Shown in pieces: positions 26,087 through 34,580 of a stretch of 45,103 nt of DNA (positions are counted from its first letter, which is position 1; every line of letters begins with the position of its first letter). Made by a program: the position numbers and the translations under genes. The notes under the pieces were generated by a model. That model saw only the letters and a list, made by a program, of their open reading frames with translations, searched no databases and was not told the origin of the DNA. The stretch spans positions 98,757 through 143,859 of the forward strand of contig NZ_KB907220.1 in assembly GCF_000381885.1 (NCBI RefSeq), written 5' to 3'. The DNA comes from Actinomadura atramentaria DSM 43919. GTDB taxonomy: Bacteria > Actinomycetota > Actinomycetes > Streptosporangiales > Streptosporangiaceae.

Positions 26087-26221
26087 GCACGCGAGTGCGT
26101 GCCCTGAGGAACGGGGCGAAGCCGAAGGCGAGCCCCGTTCCGAAGATCGCGAAGCGATGCGCACTCGCACGTCTTCCCGAATGGCCCTGAGCCGCCAGGC
26201 GAAGGGCCACCGAGGGAAGAC
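26087..26221. ncRNA. Highly structured intergenic RNA or terminator region with two GA-loop hairpins
   Basis: Almost every base here pairs. Hairpin at 26108-26141: GGAACGGGGC and GCCCCGTTCC (10 bp) enclose GA-A-GCC-GAA-GGC-GA. Hairpin at 26146-26158: ATCGC-GAA-GCGAT. Both are enclosed by GCGAGTGCG (26091-26099) and CGCACTCGC (26160-26168). An alternative local hairpin, GCACGC-GAGT-GCGTGC (26087-26102), competes with that closing stem. Hairpin at 26171-26221: GTCTTCCC and GGGAAGAC around TGGCCCT-GA-GCC-GCCA-GGC-GA-AGGGCCA. It ends at the dps stop codon. It may be a two-way terminator, a 3'-UTR element of the glycosylase transcript, or an independent small RNA. No promoter was identified. Confidence 0.55.
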
Positions 26222-26689
26222 CTATGACTGAGCCTGGAACATCCAGTGCTGCTTCTCCAGTTCGGCGGAGATGCCGATGAGGAGGTCCTGGCTGACCGGG
26301 TCCGGCTCGTCGGTCGCGGCGATCCGCTCGCGGAACCGCGCGATGATCTGCGCGAGCGCGTCGGTCACGGCGGCGACGACCTTGTCGTCCTCCAGGTACC
26401 CGGCTTCGAGCTGCGGGATCTCGCTGCGGTCGGCGACGGTCCGCGCGCGGCCGTCCGGGTTGACCCCGATGGCGATGGCCCGTTCCGCGACGTCGTCCAT
26501 CGACTGCCGGGCGAGGTCGACGATCTCGTCGAGATGCTCGTGGACGACCTTGAAGTTCCGGCCCGTGAGGTTCCAGTGCGCCTGCTTGGCGAACAGGGAC
26601 AGATCGACGAGGTCGACCAGCGCCCCCTGCAGCGCCTGCCCCGTCACCTTCTGCGCCGACTCGCTCAGCGGGCCCTTGATCGCCGCCAT
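26222..26689 (-). CDS. dps: Dps-family ferritin-like DNA-protection protein
   Basis: This 155-aa four-helix protein should assemble as a dodecamer that oxidises and stores iron and shields DNA. The intersubunit ferroxidase residues are visible: His38 in AKQAHWNLTG, and Asp65 and Glu69 in RQSMDDVAERAIAIG. The length equals that of mycobacterial Dps. ATG 26689 has AAGGAG 7 nt upstream. It is convergent with the glycosylase gene; its TAG stop directly abuts the large hairpin at 26171-26221. Confidence 0.95.
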   Translation of the reverse strand: MAAIKGPLSESAQKVTGQALQGALVDLVDLSLFAKQAHWNLTGRNFKVVHEHLDEIVDLARQSMDDVAERAIAIGVNPDGRARTVADRSEIPQLEAGYLEDDKVVAAVTDALAQIIARFRERIAATDEPDPVSQDLLIGISAELEKQHWMFQAQS

Positions 26690-26845
26690 GTGGGGCTCCT
26701 TCCAACGTCGTTCCGGTCTCTCCGTTACAACGTCAGACCTGCCCGGGTATGCCGCCTTTACTCGTGAGGCCGCCCACAGAGGCGCGCCTTACTCGGGCAC
26801 GGCGCGTGACGCACCGCCCCGAGCACCCCGCGCGGCGGAACCGCG

Positions 26846-27199
26846 TCAGGCGGCGACCATGTCGGCGCGGAGGTCGCCGGTGATCTCCTCGGGCGTGGCC
26901 GGAATCGTCTCGGCGGAGATGCGCTCGTGCTCGGGCGCGCCCGCCATGACCGGCTCGTGCTGCAGTTCGGCGAGGGCCAGCGCGTCCGCGACCTCGCGCA
27001 GGACGTGCGACAGCGGAACCCCCAGGGCCTTGCAGATCGAAGCCAGCAGCTCCGACGACGCCTCTTTCTGCCCTCGTTCGACCTCGGACAGGTATCCGAG
27101 GGAAACCCGTGCCGCCGCGGACACCTCGCGGAGGGTGCGTCCCTGGCGCAGCCGCAGCTGCCGCAGTACGTCACCGAGCAGCTGGCGAAGCAGGACCAT
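26846..27199 (-). CDS. clgR: ClgR-like XRE transcriptional activator of Clp protease genes
   Basis: The 117-aa protein has a Cro/C1-type helix-turn-helix (TLREVSAAARVSLGYLSEVE, residues about 22-41, then RGQKEASSELLASICKAL), the hallmark sequence of ClgR/PopR regulators. ClgR activates clpP and other proteostasis genes. The product ends in VAA; C-terminal alanines in Streptomyces ClgR serve as a ClpP degradation signal, so the protein is probably short-lived. ATG 27199 with GGGAG 7 nt upstream is better than the upstream start at 27229. Its place after cinA/pgsA is the conserved one. Confidence 0.9.
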   Translation of the reverse strand: MVLLRQLLGDVLRQLRLRQGRTLREVSAAARVSLGYLSEVERGQKEASSELLASICKALGVPLSHVLREVADALALAELQHEPVMAGAPEHERISAETIPATPEEITGDLRADMVAA

Positions 27200-27285
27200 C
27201 GTCTCGCTCCCTCCCTCAGTTCGGACCATCTACCGCTTCCACCGTACCCGGCCGGGGGGTGGGCATGGCAGACCGTCGATTTCGT

Positions 27286-27298
27286 GTTCGCTCGGAAC
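27286..27298. promoter_or_regulatory. Inverted repeat upstream of clgR
   Basis: GTTC-GCTCG-GAAC is a perfect 4+4 inverted repeat about 90 nt before the clgR start. It has partial likeness to ClgR boxes (which contain CGC-N5-GCG) but does not match fully; the binder is unsure. Confidence 0.35.
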
Positions 27299-27316
27299 GT
27301 AACGCTGTAATCAGCC

Positions 27317-28615
27317 CTACTCTTCCGGATCTTGACGAGCGTCCCCCGCCGCGGGCTCGGCGTCAAGTCCCAGCAGGACCCGTCGCAGCAGGTCAAGGCC
27401 GTGGACGACGGTCATGCGGCGCACCACCTCGCGCGCCTCGGGCCCCGTTCCGGCCACCGGGAGACGCGGGCCGACGACGATCGGTTCCGGCCCGGGTCCG
27501 GCCACCGCGACGTACACGGTCCCGACCGGGCGGCCGTCCTGGGACTCCGGACCGGCGACGCCGGTCACCGCGAGCCCGTAGTCGGCCCCGAGCCGGTCCC
27601 GGACGCCCGCGGCCATCCGGGCGGCCACCTCGGGGTGGACGGCCCCGTGCTCGGCCAGCAGCTCCGCGGGGACGCCGAGCAGCCGGTGCTTCAGCTCCGT
27701 CGCGTACGCCACGACGCCGCCCGCGTACGTCGCCGACGAACCCGGCATCCGGGTCAGTTCACCGCCGATGAGGCCGCCGGTCAGCGACTCGGCCGTCGCG
27801 ACCGTCGCCCCGCGCTCGGCCAGGAGCCCGTGGACGACGCGGTCCAGGCCCTCCTCCCCCGCCCCGTACACGCAGTCGCCGAGCAGGTCCCGGACGGTCC
27901 GCTCGACGTCCGCGAGCAGCGCTTCGGGCCGGTCCCCGGCGGCGGTGATCCGGACCTTCACCTCGGACGGCGACGGCAGATACGCCAGGCTCACCCCGGC
28001 CATCCGCTCCACGTCCGCGAGCCGCCCGGCGATCACCGACTCCCACACGCCCGCCGTGCGCAGCGTCCGCCGCGCCACCGACGGCAGGCCCGCCCGCCGC
28101 TCCAGCTCCGGCAGGACGAGCTCGTCCACCAGCGTCCGCATCTCGTACGGGACGCCCGGCAGCGCGTACACCGTGCCGCCGCCCAGCTCGATCCGCAGCC
28201 CCGGCGCGCTGCCCGCCGAGTTCGGCAGCACCCGCGCGCCCACCGGCACCTCGGCCATGCGCAGCGCCATCGGCTGCAGCTCGCGCCCGGCCGCCGCGAC
28301 GCGCTCGCGCAGCCGCCGCTCCAGCGCCGGGTCGCGGACGAGTTCGACGCCCGCCGCCCGCGCCAGCGCGTCGCGCGTCAGGTCGTCGTAGGTGGGGCCG
28401 AGCCCGCCCGTGGTGATCACGACGTCCGCGCGGCCGAGCGCGCTCTCGACCGCCGCGACGATCACGTCCAGCTCGTCGCCCACGACCACGCTACGCGTGA
28501 CGTCCACCCCGTGGTCGGCCAGCCGCCGCCCCAGCCACGCCGCGTTCCCGTTGACCACGTCGCCGAGGAGCAGTTCGTCCCCGACCGTGAGCAGTTCGAC
28601 CCGCATCTCGCCCAT
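27317..28615 (-). CDS. cinA: CinA-like protein (NMN deamidase / MoCF-domain)
   Basis: This 432-aa protein combines an N-terminal MoCF/CinA domain (VELLTVGDELLLGDVVNGN, TTGGLGPTYDDLTRDALA, PNSAGSAPGL, ALPGVPYEM) with a C-terminal CinA deamidase domain (TVATAESLTGGLIGGEL, YAGGVVAYATELKHRLLGV, TGVAGPESQDGRPVGTVYVA). The C-terminal domain in homologues is a nicotinamide-nucleotide amidase. ATG 28615 has GGAGG 4 nt upstream; ATG 28606 is possible. It follows pgsA by 26 nt in the same operon, as in most actinobacteria. Confidence 0.95.
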   Translation of the reverse strand: MGEMRVELLTVGDELLLGDVVNGNAAWLGRRLADHGVDVTRSVVVGDELDVIVAAVESALGRADVVITTGGLGPTYDDLTRDALARAAGVELVRDPALERRLRERVAAAGRELQPMALRMAEVPVGARVLPNSAGSAPGLRIELGGGTVYALPGVPYEMRTLVDELVLPELERRAGLPSVARRTLRTAGVWESVIAGRLADVERMAGVSLAYLPSPSEVKVRITAAGDRPEALLADVERTVRDLLGDCVYGAGEEGLDRVVHGLLAERGATVATAESLTGGLIGGELTRMPGSSATYAGGVVAYATELKHRLLGVPAELLAEHGAVHPEVAARMAAGVRDRLGADYGLAVTGVAGPESQDGRPVGTVYVAVAGPGPEPIVVGPRLPVAGTGPEAREVVRRMTVVHGLDLLRRVLLGLDAEPAAGDARQDPEE

Positions 28616-28641
28616 CGGCCCTCCCGTTTCCGCGTCCGAAC

Positions 28642-29268
28642 CTACTCCGCGGCCGGGGACCGCCTCGCGGCGCTCCGCAGCCGCCACGCCTGGACGAGGT
28701 AGTCCGCGCCCGTCACGGCCGTGACCAGCACCGCCGCCCCCATCAGCGCGAACCGGACCGGGTCGAGCGGGCCGGGCAGGATGAAGAACCCGATCGCGAA
28801 CACCTGCAGCATCGTCTTGAGCTTGCCGCCCTTGCTCGCCGGGATCACCCCGTACCGGATCACGACGAACCGCAGCAAAGTGATGCCGATCTCCCGGACC
28901 AGGATCACGATCGTGACCCACCACCACAGCTCGCCCAGCGCGGACAGCGTGATCAGCGCCGCCCCCGTCAGCGCCTTGTCGGCGATCGGGTCGGCGATCT
29001 TGCCGAAGTCGGTGACGAGGCCGTGCTTGCGCGCCAGGTCCCCGTCGATCTTGTCGGTGACGGACGCGACCGCGAACACCGCGAACGCGCCCAGCCGCCA
29101 GCCGGTGCCGTCCAGGAGCAGCAGCCACACGAACGGCGCGACCAGGACGATCCGCAGCACCGTCAGCAGGTTCGCGACGTTGTAGAGGCTCGGCGCGGCC
29201 GAGTCGGGACGGGACGGGCCCTCCGGTCGGGGGGAACCCTGCACGGGGTCCGGAGCGCCCGCGGTCAC
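28642..29268 (-). CDS. pgsA: CDP-diacylglycerol-glycerol-3-phosphate 3-phosphatidyltransferase-like PgsA
   Basis: The 208-aa membrane enzyme belongs to the CDP-alcohol phosphatidyltransferases. The signature D-G-x2-A-R-x8-G-x3-D-x3-D is complete in IDGDLARKHGLVTDFGKIAD followed by PIAD. About five hydrophobic helices follow from NLLTVLRIVLVAPFVWLLLL. It should make phosphatidylglycerol phosphate; actinobacteria carry paralogues (PgsA1-3) and this position next to rimO and cinA corresponds to PgsA3. GTG 29268 overlaps the rimO stop by 4 nt (GTGA). Confidence 0.93.
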   Translation of the reverse strand: MTAGAPDPVQGSPRPEGPSRPDSAAPSLYNVANLLTVLRIVLVAPFVWLLLLDGTGWRLGAFAVFAVASVTDKIDGDLARKHGLVTDFGKIADPIADKALTGAALITLSALGELWWWVTIVILVREIGITLLRFVVIRYGVIPASKGGKLKTMLQVFAIGFFILPGPLDPVRFALMGAAVLVTAVTGADYLVQAWRLRSAARRSPAAE

Positions 29269-30677
29269 GAGACGTCCGCGACCAGGTCGACGCCGTCGCT
29301 GCCGGTCACCGTCACCGCCACCAGGTCGCCGACGGCCAAGCCCGCGCCGCGCACCAGCACCGTGCCGTCCACCTCGGGGGCCTGGTGCTCGCCGCGGCCC
29401 TCGAACGCGCCGTCGCCCGCCTTCTCCTCGACCAGGACGCGCAGCGCCGTCCCGATCCGGTCCTCGGCGCGCTGCGCGGTCAGCTCGTCGGCGAGGGCCG
29501 TCAGCTCCTCGACGCGGCGGGCGACCTCGTCGGGGTCGACCTTGCCGTCGAGCGCGGCGGCCTCGGTGCCGTCCTCGTCGGAGTAGCCGAACACGCCGAC
29601 CGCGTCCAGCCGCGCCTCCTGGAGGAACAGCGCCAGCTCCTCGAAGTCGTCGGCGGACTCGCCGGGGAACCCGACGATGAAGTTGGACCGCACGCCCGCC
29701 TCCGGGGCCAGCTCCCGGACGCGGTCCAGCAGCTCCAGGAACCGCGGCCGGTCGCCGAAGCGGCGCATCGAGCGCAGCACCGGCCCGCTCGCGTGCTGGA
29801 ACGACAGGTCGAAGTAGGGCGCGACGCCGGGCGTGCCCGCGATGACCTCGATCAGGCCGGGCCGCAGCTCGGCGGGCTGCAGGTAGCTGACGCGGACGCG
29901 GTCGATCCCGTCCACCGCCGCCAGGTCGGGCAGCAGCCGCTCCAGCGCCCGCAGGTCGCCCAGGTCCTTGCCGTAGGACGTGGAGTTCTCGCTGACCAGC
30001 ACCAGCTCCCGGACGCCGTGCCCGGCCAGCCACGCCGCCTCCGCCAGCACCTCCGCCGGGGGCCGCGACACGTACGCGCCGCGGAACGCCGGGATCGCGC
30101 AGAACGTGCAGCGCCGGTCGCAGCCCGACGCGAGCTTCAGCGGCGCCACCGGGCCGCCGCCCAGCCGCCGCCGCAGCACGCGCGGCCCCGACGCGGGCGC
30201 GAGCCCCTCCGGCAGCTCCGGCGCCTCGCCGTGCCCCGGGATCGCGACGTCGGACGCGCGCCGCTCGACCGGGCTGATCGGCAGCAGCGTGCGGCGGTCG
30301 CGCGGCGTGTGCGCCGCGTGCCGGCGGCCCGCGACGACGTCGTCCAGCCGCGCGCCGATGTCGGTGTAGTCGTCGAAGCCGATCACCGCGTCCGCCTCCG
30401 GCAGCGCCTCCGCCAGCTCCGCGCCGTACCGCTCGGCCATGCAGCCCGCCGCGACGACCTTCGCGCCCGAGTCGTGCGCGGCCAGCAGCGTGTCGATCGA
30501 GTCCTTCTTCGCGGCCTCGATGAACCCGCAGGTGTTCACGACCACGACGTCGGCGCCGTCGGCCGACGCGGTGAGATCGAAACCGGCGCCCTCGATGCGG
30601 GCGGCCAGCTCTTCGGAGTCCACCTCGTTGCGGGCGCAGCCGAGCGTGACGAGGGAGACGGTGCGGCGTGTGGGCAT
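29265..30677 (-). CDS. rimO: Ribosomal protein S12 methylthiotransferase RimO
   Basis: RimO is a radical-SAM enzyme that adds a methylthio group to Asp of ribosomal protein S12. This 470-aa protein has the N-terminal UPF0004 domain with its three cysteines (TLGCARNEVDSE, NTCGFIEAAKKDS, AAGCMAERYG), the radical-SAM triad CDRRCTFCAIP, and a C-terminal TRAM domain. The C-F-A-I-P-x-F-R-G form separates it from MiaB. ATG 30677 is preceded by AGGGGGC. TACCTT ends 7 nt before the ATG, so the transcript may be leaderless. It overlaps pgsA by 4 nt. Confidence 0.96.
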   Translation of the reverse strand: MPTRRTVSLVTLGCARNEVDSEELAARIEGAGFDLTASADGADVVVVNTCGFIEAAKKDSIDTLLAAHDSGAKVVAAGCMAERYGAELAEALPEADAVIGFDDYTDIGARLDDVVAGRRHAAHTPRDRRTLLPISPVERRASDVAIPGHGEAPELPEGLAPASGPRVLRRRLGGGPVAPLKLASGCDRRCTFCAIPAFRGAYVSRPPAEVLAEAAWLAGHGVRELVLVSENSTSYGKDLGDLRALERLLPDLAAVDGIDRVRVSYLQPAELRPGLIEVIAGTPGVAPYFDLSFQHASGPVLRSMRRFGDRPRFLELLDRVRELAPEAGVRSNFIVGFPGESADDFEELALFLQEARLDAVGVFGYSDEDGTEAAALDGKVDPDEVARRVEELTALADELTAQRAEDRIGTALRVLVEEKAGDGAFEGRGEHQAPEVDGTVLVRGAGLAVGDLVAVTVTGSDGVDLVADVS

Positions 30678-30741
30678 GCCCCCTAAGGTAATGGGCGGCG
30701 AAGCCTGTGCCGACCCTAGGGCGCGCGGTTCAGCCCCGGTC

Positions 30742-31488
30742 TCAGGCGGACTCGGGGTCGGACGGGGTGAACGCCAGGTGGACGACGTTGCCCGTCTCCC
30801 CCGGTGTGCCGAGGTCCTTGCCGTTCACCGTCAGCCGGACGCCGCCGCCGTTGCCGATCGTCACCGTGATCTTCTTCTTGGCCTTCCACTGCTTCGACGC
30901 GCCGCTGCGCAGCAGCCCGCTGAAGAGCTGGCGGCCCTTGTCGCCCCGCACGTTCACCCACGTCGCCCGGCGCGCCTTCACCCGCAGCTCGACGTTCTTG
31001 CGCGGCGCGGCCGCCACCGGGCCCGCCGCGCGCGGCGCGGCCGGGGACGACGCGGCCCGCACCGGCTTGTCCGCCACCTGCCGGGCCGGATGCCGCCCGC
31101 CCGAACCGCCGCCGAAGAACTGCACGCCCGCCACCACCAGCAGCGCCGCCAGCGCGATGCCCATCGCCGCCGTCCAGTTCGGCGTCCGGCGCTCCCGGAA
31201 CGGGACCAGCGGCCCCTCCGTCTCCCACGCCATCGACGCCGACGACGGCTGCGGCGCGCCGCCGTGCGCCTCGTCGTACGACCGCACCAGCGGCTCGGGG
31301 TCCGCGCCCACCACCCGCGCGATCGTCCGGATATGGCCGCGCGCGTAGAAGTCACCGCCGCACGCGCCGAAATCGTCCCGCTCGATGGACCGGATCACGC
31401 TCTCCCTGATCCGCGTCCGGAGGCTCACCTGCGCGATGGTGAGACCGGCCTGCTCGCGGGCGTCCGCCAAGGTCTCACCGATGCTCAC
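30742..31488 (-). CDS. RodZ-like helix-turn-helix membrane protein (DUF4115)
   Basis: The 248-aa protein has a cytoplasmic N-terminal helix-turn-helix (SIGETLADAREQAGLTIAQV, then TRIRESVIRSIERDDF), a single membrane helix (TAAMGIALAALLVVAGVQFF, residues about 115-135), an Ala/Pro-rich linker and an extracellular DUF4115 domain (WVNVRGDKGRQLFSGLLRSG ... LTVNGKDLGTPG). This layout is that of RodZ, which links MreB-type cytoskeleton to the cell-wall machinery. GTG 31488 has GGGAGG 5 nt upstream. A TAGACT box lies 30 nt upstream (31518-31523). In actinobacteria this gene sits between ftsK and rimO, as here. Confidence 0.9.
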   Translation of the reverse strand: MSIGETLADAREQAGLTIAQVSLRTRIRESVIRSIERDDFGACGGDFYARGHIRTIARVVGADPEPLVRSYDEAHGGAPQPSSASMAWETEGPLVPFRERRTPNWTAAMGIALAALLVVAGVQFFGGGSGGRHPARQVADKPVRAASSPAAPRAAGPVAAAPRKNVELRVKARRATWVNVRGDKGRQLFSGLLRSGASKQWKAKKKITVTIGNGGGVRLTVNGKDLGTPGETGNVVHLAFTPSDPESA

Positions 31489-31517
31489 GAGAGCCTCCCT
31501 CCCACTGCGGTGACGCC

Positions 31518-31523
31518 AGTCTA
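31518..31523 (-). promoter_or_regulatory. Possible -10 box of the rodZ-like gene
   Basis: TAGACT on the reverse strand is 29 nt before the GTG start, leaving room for the GGGAGG ribosome site. Confidence 0.4.
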
Positions 31524-31590
31524 GGAACGGGAATGCCCGCTGTGCGACGGCCGACACGTTCGGAGGGTCCAAGATTCCCCATTGTTACTT

Positions 31591-31812
31591 GCGGGGGGTC
31601 GACCCCCCCGCACCCCCCGCGGCGCGGAGCATGCGTCCTCACTCGCTGGCGCTCGCTGCGGTGCGTGCGTTGCCTGTGGGAGGACAACCCCCCACACCCC
31701 CCGCAGCGCGGAGCATGCGTCCTCACTCGCTGGCGCTCGCTGCGGTGCATCCTCCGCGCTGCGTGCGCCCGGCCACTCGCTAGCGCTCGCGGCCGTGCGC
31801 ACGCGGGCGAAC
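31591..31812 (-). repeat. Composite structured repeat between ftsK and the rodZ-like gene, internally duplicated
   Basis: Read on the reverse strand, this starts with the shared CGCACGGCCGC and GAGCGCTAGCGA core hairpin (about 31765-31800), continues through CGCAGCGCGGAGGATGCACC, and reaches a terminator-like hairpin GTGGGGGG-TTGT-CCTCCCAC (31676-31695). A second copy of the middle and last parts follows, ending in a GCGGGGGG/CCCCCCCGC hairpin (31591-31611). It lies downstream of ftsK in its sense direction. The 364-bp gap between the genes holds no gene I can support. Confidence 0.8.
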
Positions 31813-31852
31813 CCCCTTCGGTTGCTGCTCGTTCGCCGGGCCCCTCACGACC

Positions 31853-34498
31853 TCACGCGCGGATGTCCGCGAGGACGCCCGGTAGTTCGTCCGGTTTGAC
31901 CAGGACGTCGCGCGCCTTCGAGCCCTCGCTGGGGCCGACGATGTCGCGGCTCTCCATGAGGTCCATCAGGCGGCCCGCCTTGGCGAAGCCGACGCGGAGC
32001 TTGCGCTGGAGCATCGACGTCGAGCCGAACTGGGTGGAGACGACGAGTTCGACGGCCTGCAGGAGCAGGTCCATGTCGTCGCCGATGTCCTCGTCGATCT
32101 CCTTCTTGGGGCCCGCGACGTCGGTGACGTCCTCGCGGTAGACCGCCTCCATCTGCTGCTTGCAGTGCTCGACGATCGCGTGGATCTCCTTCTCGGAGAC
32201 GTACGCGTTCTGCAGCCGCATCGGCTTGCTCGCGCCCATCGGGAGGAACAGCGCGTCGCCCTGGCCGACGAGCTTCTCCGCGCCGGGCTGGTCGAGGATG
32301 ACGCGGCTGTCGGCGAGGGACGACGTCGCGAACGCCAGCCGGGACGGCACGTTCGCCTTGATGAGGCCCGTCACGACGTCCACCGAGGGCCGCTGCGTGG
32401 CGAGGACGAGGTGGATGCCCGCCGCGCGCGCGAGCTGCGTGATGCGGACGACCGAGTCCTCCACGTCGCGCGGCGCGACCATCATCAGGTCCGCCAGCTC
32501 GTCCACGATGACGAGCATGTACGGGTACGGCGTGTAGACGCGTTCGCTGCCGGGCGGCGCGGTGAGCTTGCCCGCGCGGACCGCCTTGTTGAAGTCGTCG
32601 ATGTGCCGGAACCCGGACGCGGCGAGGTCGTCGTACCGCCGGTCCATCTCCCCCACCACCCACTCCAGGGCCTCGGCGGCCTTCTTGGGGTTGGTGATGA
32701 TCGGCGTGATCAGGTGCGGGATGCCCTGGTACATCGTCAGCTCGACGCGCTTGGGGTCGACGAGGATCATCCGGACCTCGTCGGGCGTCGCGCGCATCAG
32801 CACCGAGGTGATGAGCCCGTTGATGCAGGTGGACTTGCCCGCGCCGGTCGCGCCCGCGATGAGGATGTGCGGCATCTTCGCCAGGTTCGCCACGACCGTG
32901 CGGCCCTCGACGTCCTTGCCGAGGCCGACGATCATCGGGTGGTGCTCGTTGGTCGCGGCGGGCGAGCGCAGCACGTCCCCGAGGCTGACGATGTCCTTGT
33001 CGACGTTGGGGATCTCGACGCCGATCGCGGACTTGCCCGGGATCGGGGAGATGATCCGCACCTCGGGGCTCTTCACCGCGTAGGCGATGTTGCGGGTCAG
33101 CGCGGTGATCTTCTCGACCTTCACCGCGGGGCCCAGCTCGATCTCGTAGCGGGTGATCGTCGGGCCGCGGGTGAAGCCGGTGACCTGCGCGTCGATGTTG
33201 AACTGCTCCAGCACGCCGGTCAGCGCGTTCACGACCTGGTCGTTGGCCTTGGTGCGCGGCTTGGCTACGCTGCCGGGCCGCAGCTCGCCCGGGTCGGGCA
33301 GCTCGTAGATCTCGCCGGACGACGACAGCGGGAGCTGCTCGGTGCGGCGCGGCGCGGGCGTCGGGTCGGGCAGGTCGGGGCGCGCGGGCGGTTCCGGCGG
33401 CGCGGGCGGCCCGTCCGCCGGTTCGGCGGTCTCGACGGGGTCGGCGGGCGGGACGGGCGGCGGGCCGAACGGGTCGGGCTCGAACAGGTCGTCGGCGAGC
33501 TCGCGGCCGGACGGCTCGCCGTTCTCGTCCAGCAGCGGGGTGTCGTAGGGCCGCGAGTGCGTGCCGCGCTCGTCCTCGGGCGCGGGCTCGTCGTCGGCGG
33601 GCTTGGCGCGGCGGCGCCGCCTGGGCTTCGCGCCGTCCTCGTCCTCGGCCGGGCCGGGCGGCGCGGCGCGGTGCTGGAGCGTCGCGACGGCCCACAGGTC
33701 GGCCAGCCGCTCGGGGACGCGCGCGATCGGCGTCGCGGTCACCACCAGCAGCCCGAACCCCGACAGCAGCAGCAGGAGCGGCACCGCGACCCACGCGCTG
33801 AGGGCCGTCACCAGCGGCGCGGACACCAGCCAGCCGACGACGCCGCCCGCGCCGCGCACCGCGCCCATGTCGTCGGCGGGCGACGGGCCGCCCGCGCCGA
33901 TGTGGACGACGCCGAGCACGCCGAGCAGCAGCGCGGTGAGCCCGATGACGACGCGGCCGGTGTCCTCGGCGTCGCCCGGGTGGCGCAGCGTCCGCCACGC
34001 GAGGACGGCCAGCAGGACGGGCAGGCCCATCGCCAGCACGCCGATCCCGCCGCGCGCGACCTGCTCCAGTGCGCGCGTCACGACGCCGTCCGGCCGGAAC
34101 CAGGTCACCGACGCGAGCACGATGGACGAGCCGAGCAGCGCCAGGCCGAGCCCGTCGCGCTGGTGCTCGGCGTCCAGGCCGCGCGCGCCGTTGCCGTAGG
34201 CGCGGAACACCGAGCCGACCGCGACGGCCGCGAGGTGGTAGAGCTTGAACAGCAGGCTGAGCAGCGCCAGGAACGGGTTCGCCGACGCGGTGGACCGGCG
34301 CTCGGCCGGGCGGTTCGCGGTGCGCGCGCCGCCCTTCGGCGCGGTCTTCGCCGTCTTCGGCCCGGTCTTCGGGGCAGCCTTGGGGCGGGTGCCGCCGGCC
34401 CGGCGCGCGGCGGGCGGCCGGTCGCCGGCCGGACGCCGTGCCTGGTCGGCCCCGGCACGGGAGGAGGACTTCGCCCCACCGGACGCACGTGTGGCCAT
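31853..34498 (-). CDS. ftsK: DNA translocase FtsK
   Basis: This 881-aa protein pumps chromosomal DNA through the closing septum and activates XerCD recombination at dif. An Arg/Ala/Pro-rich N-terminus is followed by about four membrane helices (residues about 75-270), an acidic/proline linker, the RecA-like motor with Walker A GATGAGKST and Walker B YMLVIVDELADLMMVAP, and a C-terminal gamma winged helix (STSMLQRKLRVGFAKAGRLM) that reads KOPS sites. I chose ATG 34498 because a TACGCT box ends 7 nt before it; a TTG at 34516 is in frame. A 14-bp-stem terminator separates it from rnj, so it is transcribed on its own. Confidence 0.96.
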   Translation of the reverse strand: MATRASGGAKSSSRAGADQARRPAGDRPPAARRAGGTRPKAAPKTGPKTAKTAPKGGARTANRPAERRSTASANPFLALLSLLFKLYHLAAVAVGSVFRAYGNGARGLDAEHQRDGLGLALLGSSIVLASVTWFRPDGVVTRALEQVARGGIGVLAMGLPVLLAVLAWRTLRHPGDAEDTGRVVIGLTALLLGVLGVVHIGAGGPSPADDMGAVRGAGGVVGWLVSAPLVTALSAWVAVPLLLLLSGFGLLVVTATPIARVPERLADLWAVATLQHRAAPPGPAEDEDGAKPRRRRRAKPADDEPAPEDERGTHSRPYDTPLLDENGEPSGRELADDLFEPDPFGPPPVPPADPVETAEPADGPPAPPEPPARPDLPDPTPAPRRTEQLPLSSSGEIYELPDPGELRPGSVAKPRTKANDQVVNALTGVLEQFNIDAQVTGFTRGPTITRYEIELGPAVKVEKITALTRNIAYAVKSPEVRIISPIPGKSAIGVEIPNVDKDIVSLGDVLRSPAATNEHHPMIVGLGKDVEGRTVVANLAKMPHILIAGATGAGKSTCINGLITSVLMRATPDEVRMILVDPKRVELTMYQGIPHLITPIITNPKKAAEALEWVVGEMDRRYDDLAASGFRHIDDFNKAVRAGKLTAPPGSERVYTPYPYMLVIVDELADLMMVAPRDVEDSVVRITQLARAAGIHLVLATQRPSVDVVTGLIKANVPSRLAFATSSLADSRVILDQPGAEKLVGQGDALFLPMGASKPMRLQNAYVSEKEIHAIVEHCKQQMEAVYREDVTDVAGPKKEIDEDIGDDMDLLLQAVELVVSTQFGSTSMLQRKLRVGFAKAGRLMDLMESRDIVGPSEGSKARDVLVKPDELPGVLADIRA

Positions 34499-34505
34499 GC
34501 TGGCG

Positions 34506-34511
34506 AGCGTA
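34506..34511 (-). promoter_or_regulatory. -10 box of ftsK (leaderless type)
   Basis: TACGCT on the reverse strand is followed by CGCCAGC and ATG. No ribosome site is visible, in keeping with a leaderless transcript. Confidence 0.5.
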
Positions 34512-34541
34512 GCCAAGGAAGGCGCGCGAGCCGAGGATCGG

Positions 34542-34573
34542 CCGCCCCGGGCGTGTCGGCACGCCCGGGGCGG
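34542..34573. terminator. Strong terminator hairpin between rnj and ftsK
   Basis: CCGCCCCGGGCGTG and CACGCCCGGGGCGG form a perfect 14-bp stem with a 4-nt loop (TCGG on the + strand), 8 nt past the rnj stop. No T-tract follows. Confidence 0.8.
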
Positions 34574-34580
34574 AGCGCCG

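Noticed and set aside
27286..27298. ClgR autoregulatory box
   Set aside because: The inverted repeat is clear, but it lacks the CGC-N5-GCG core described for ClgR sites, so I list it only as an inverted repeat.
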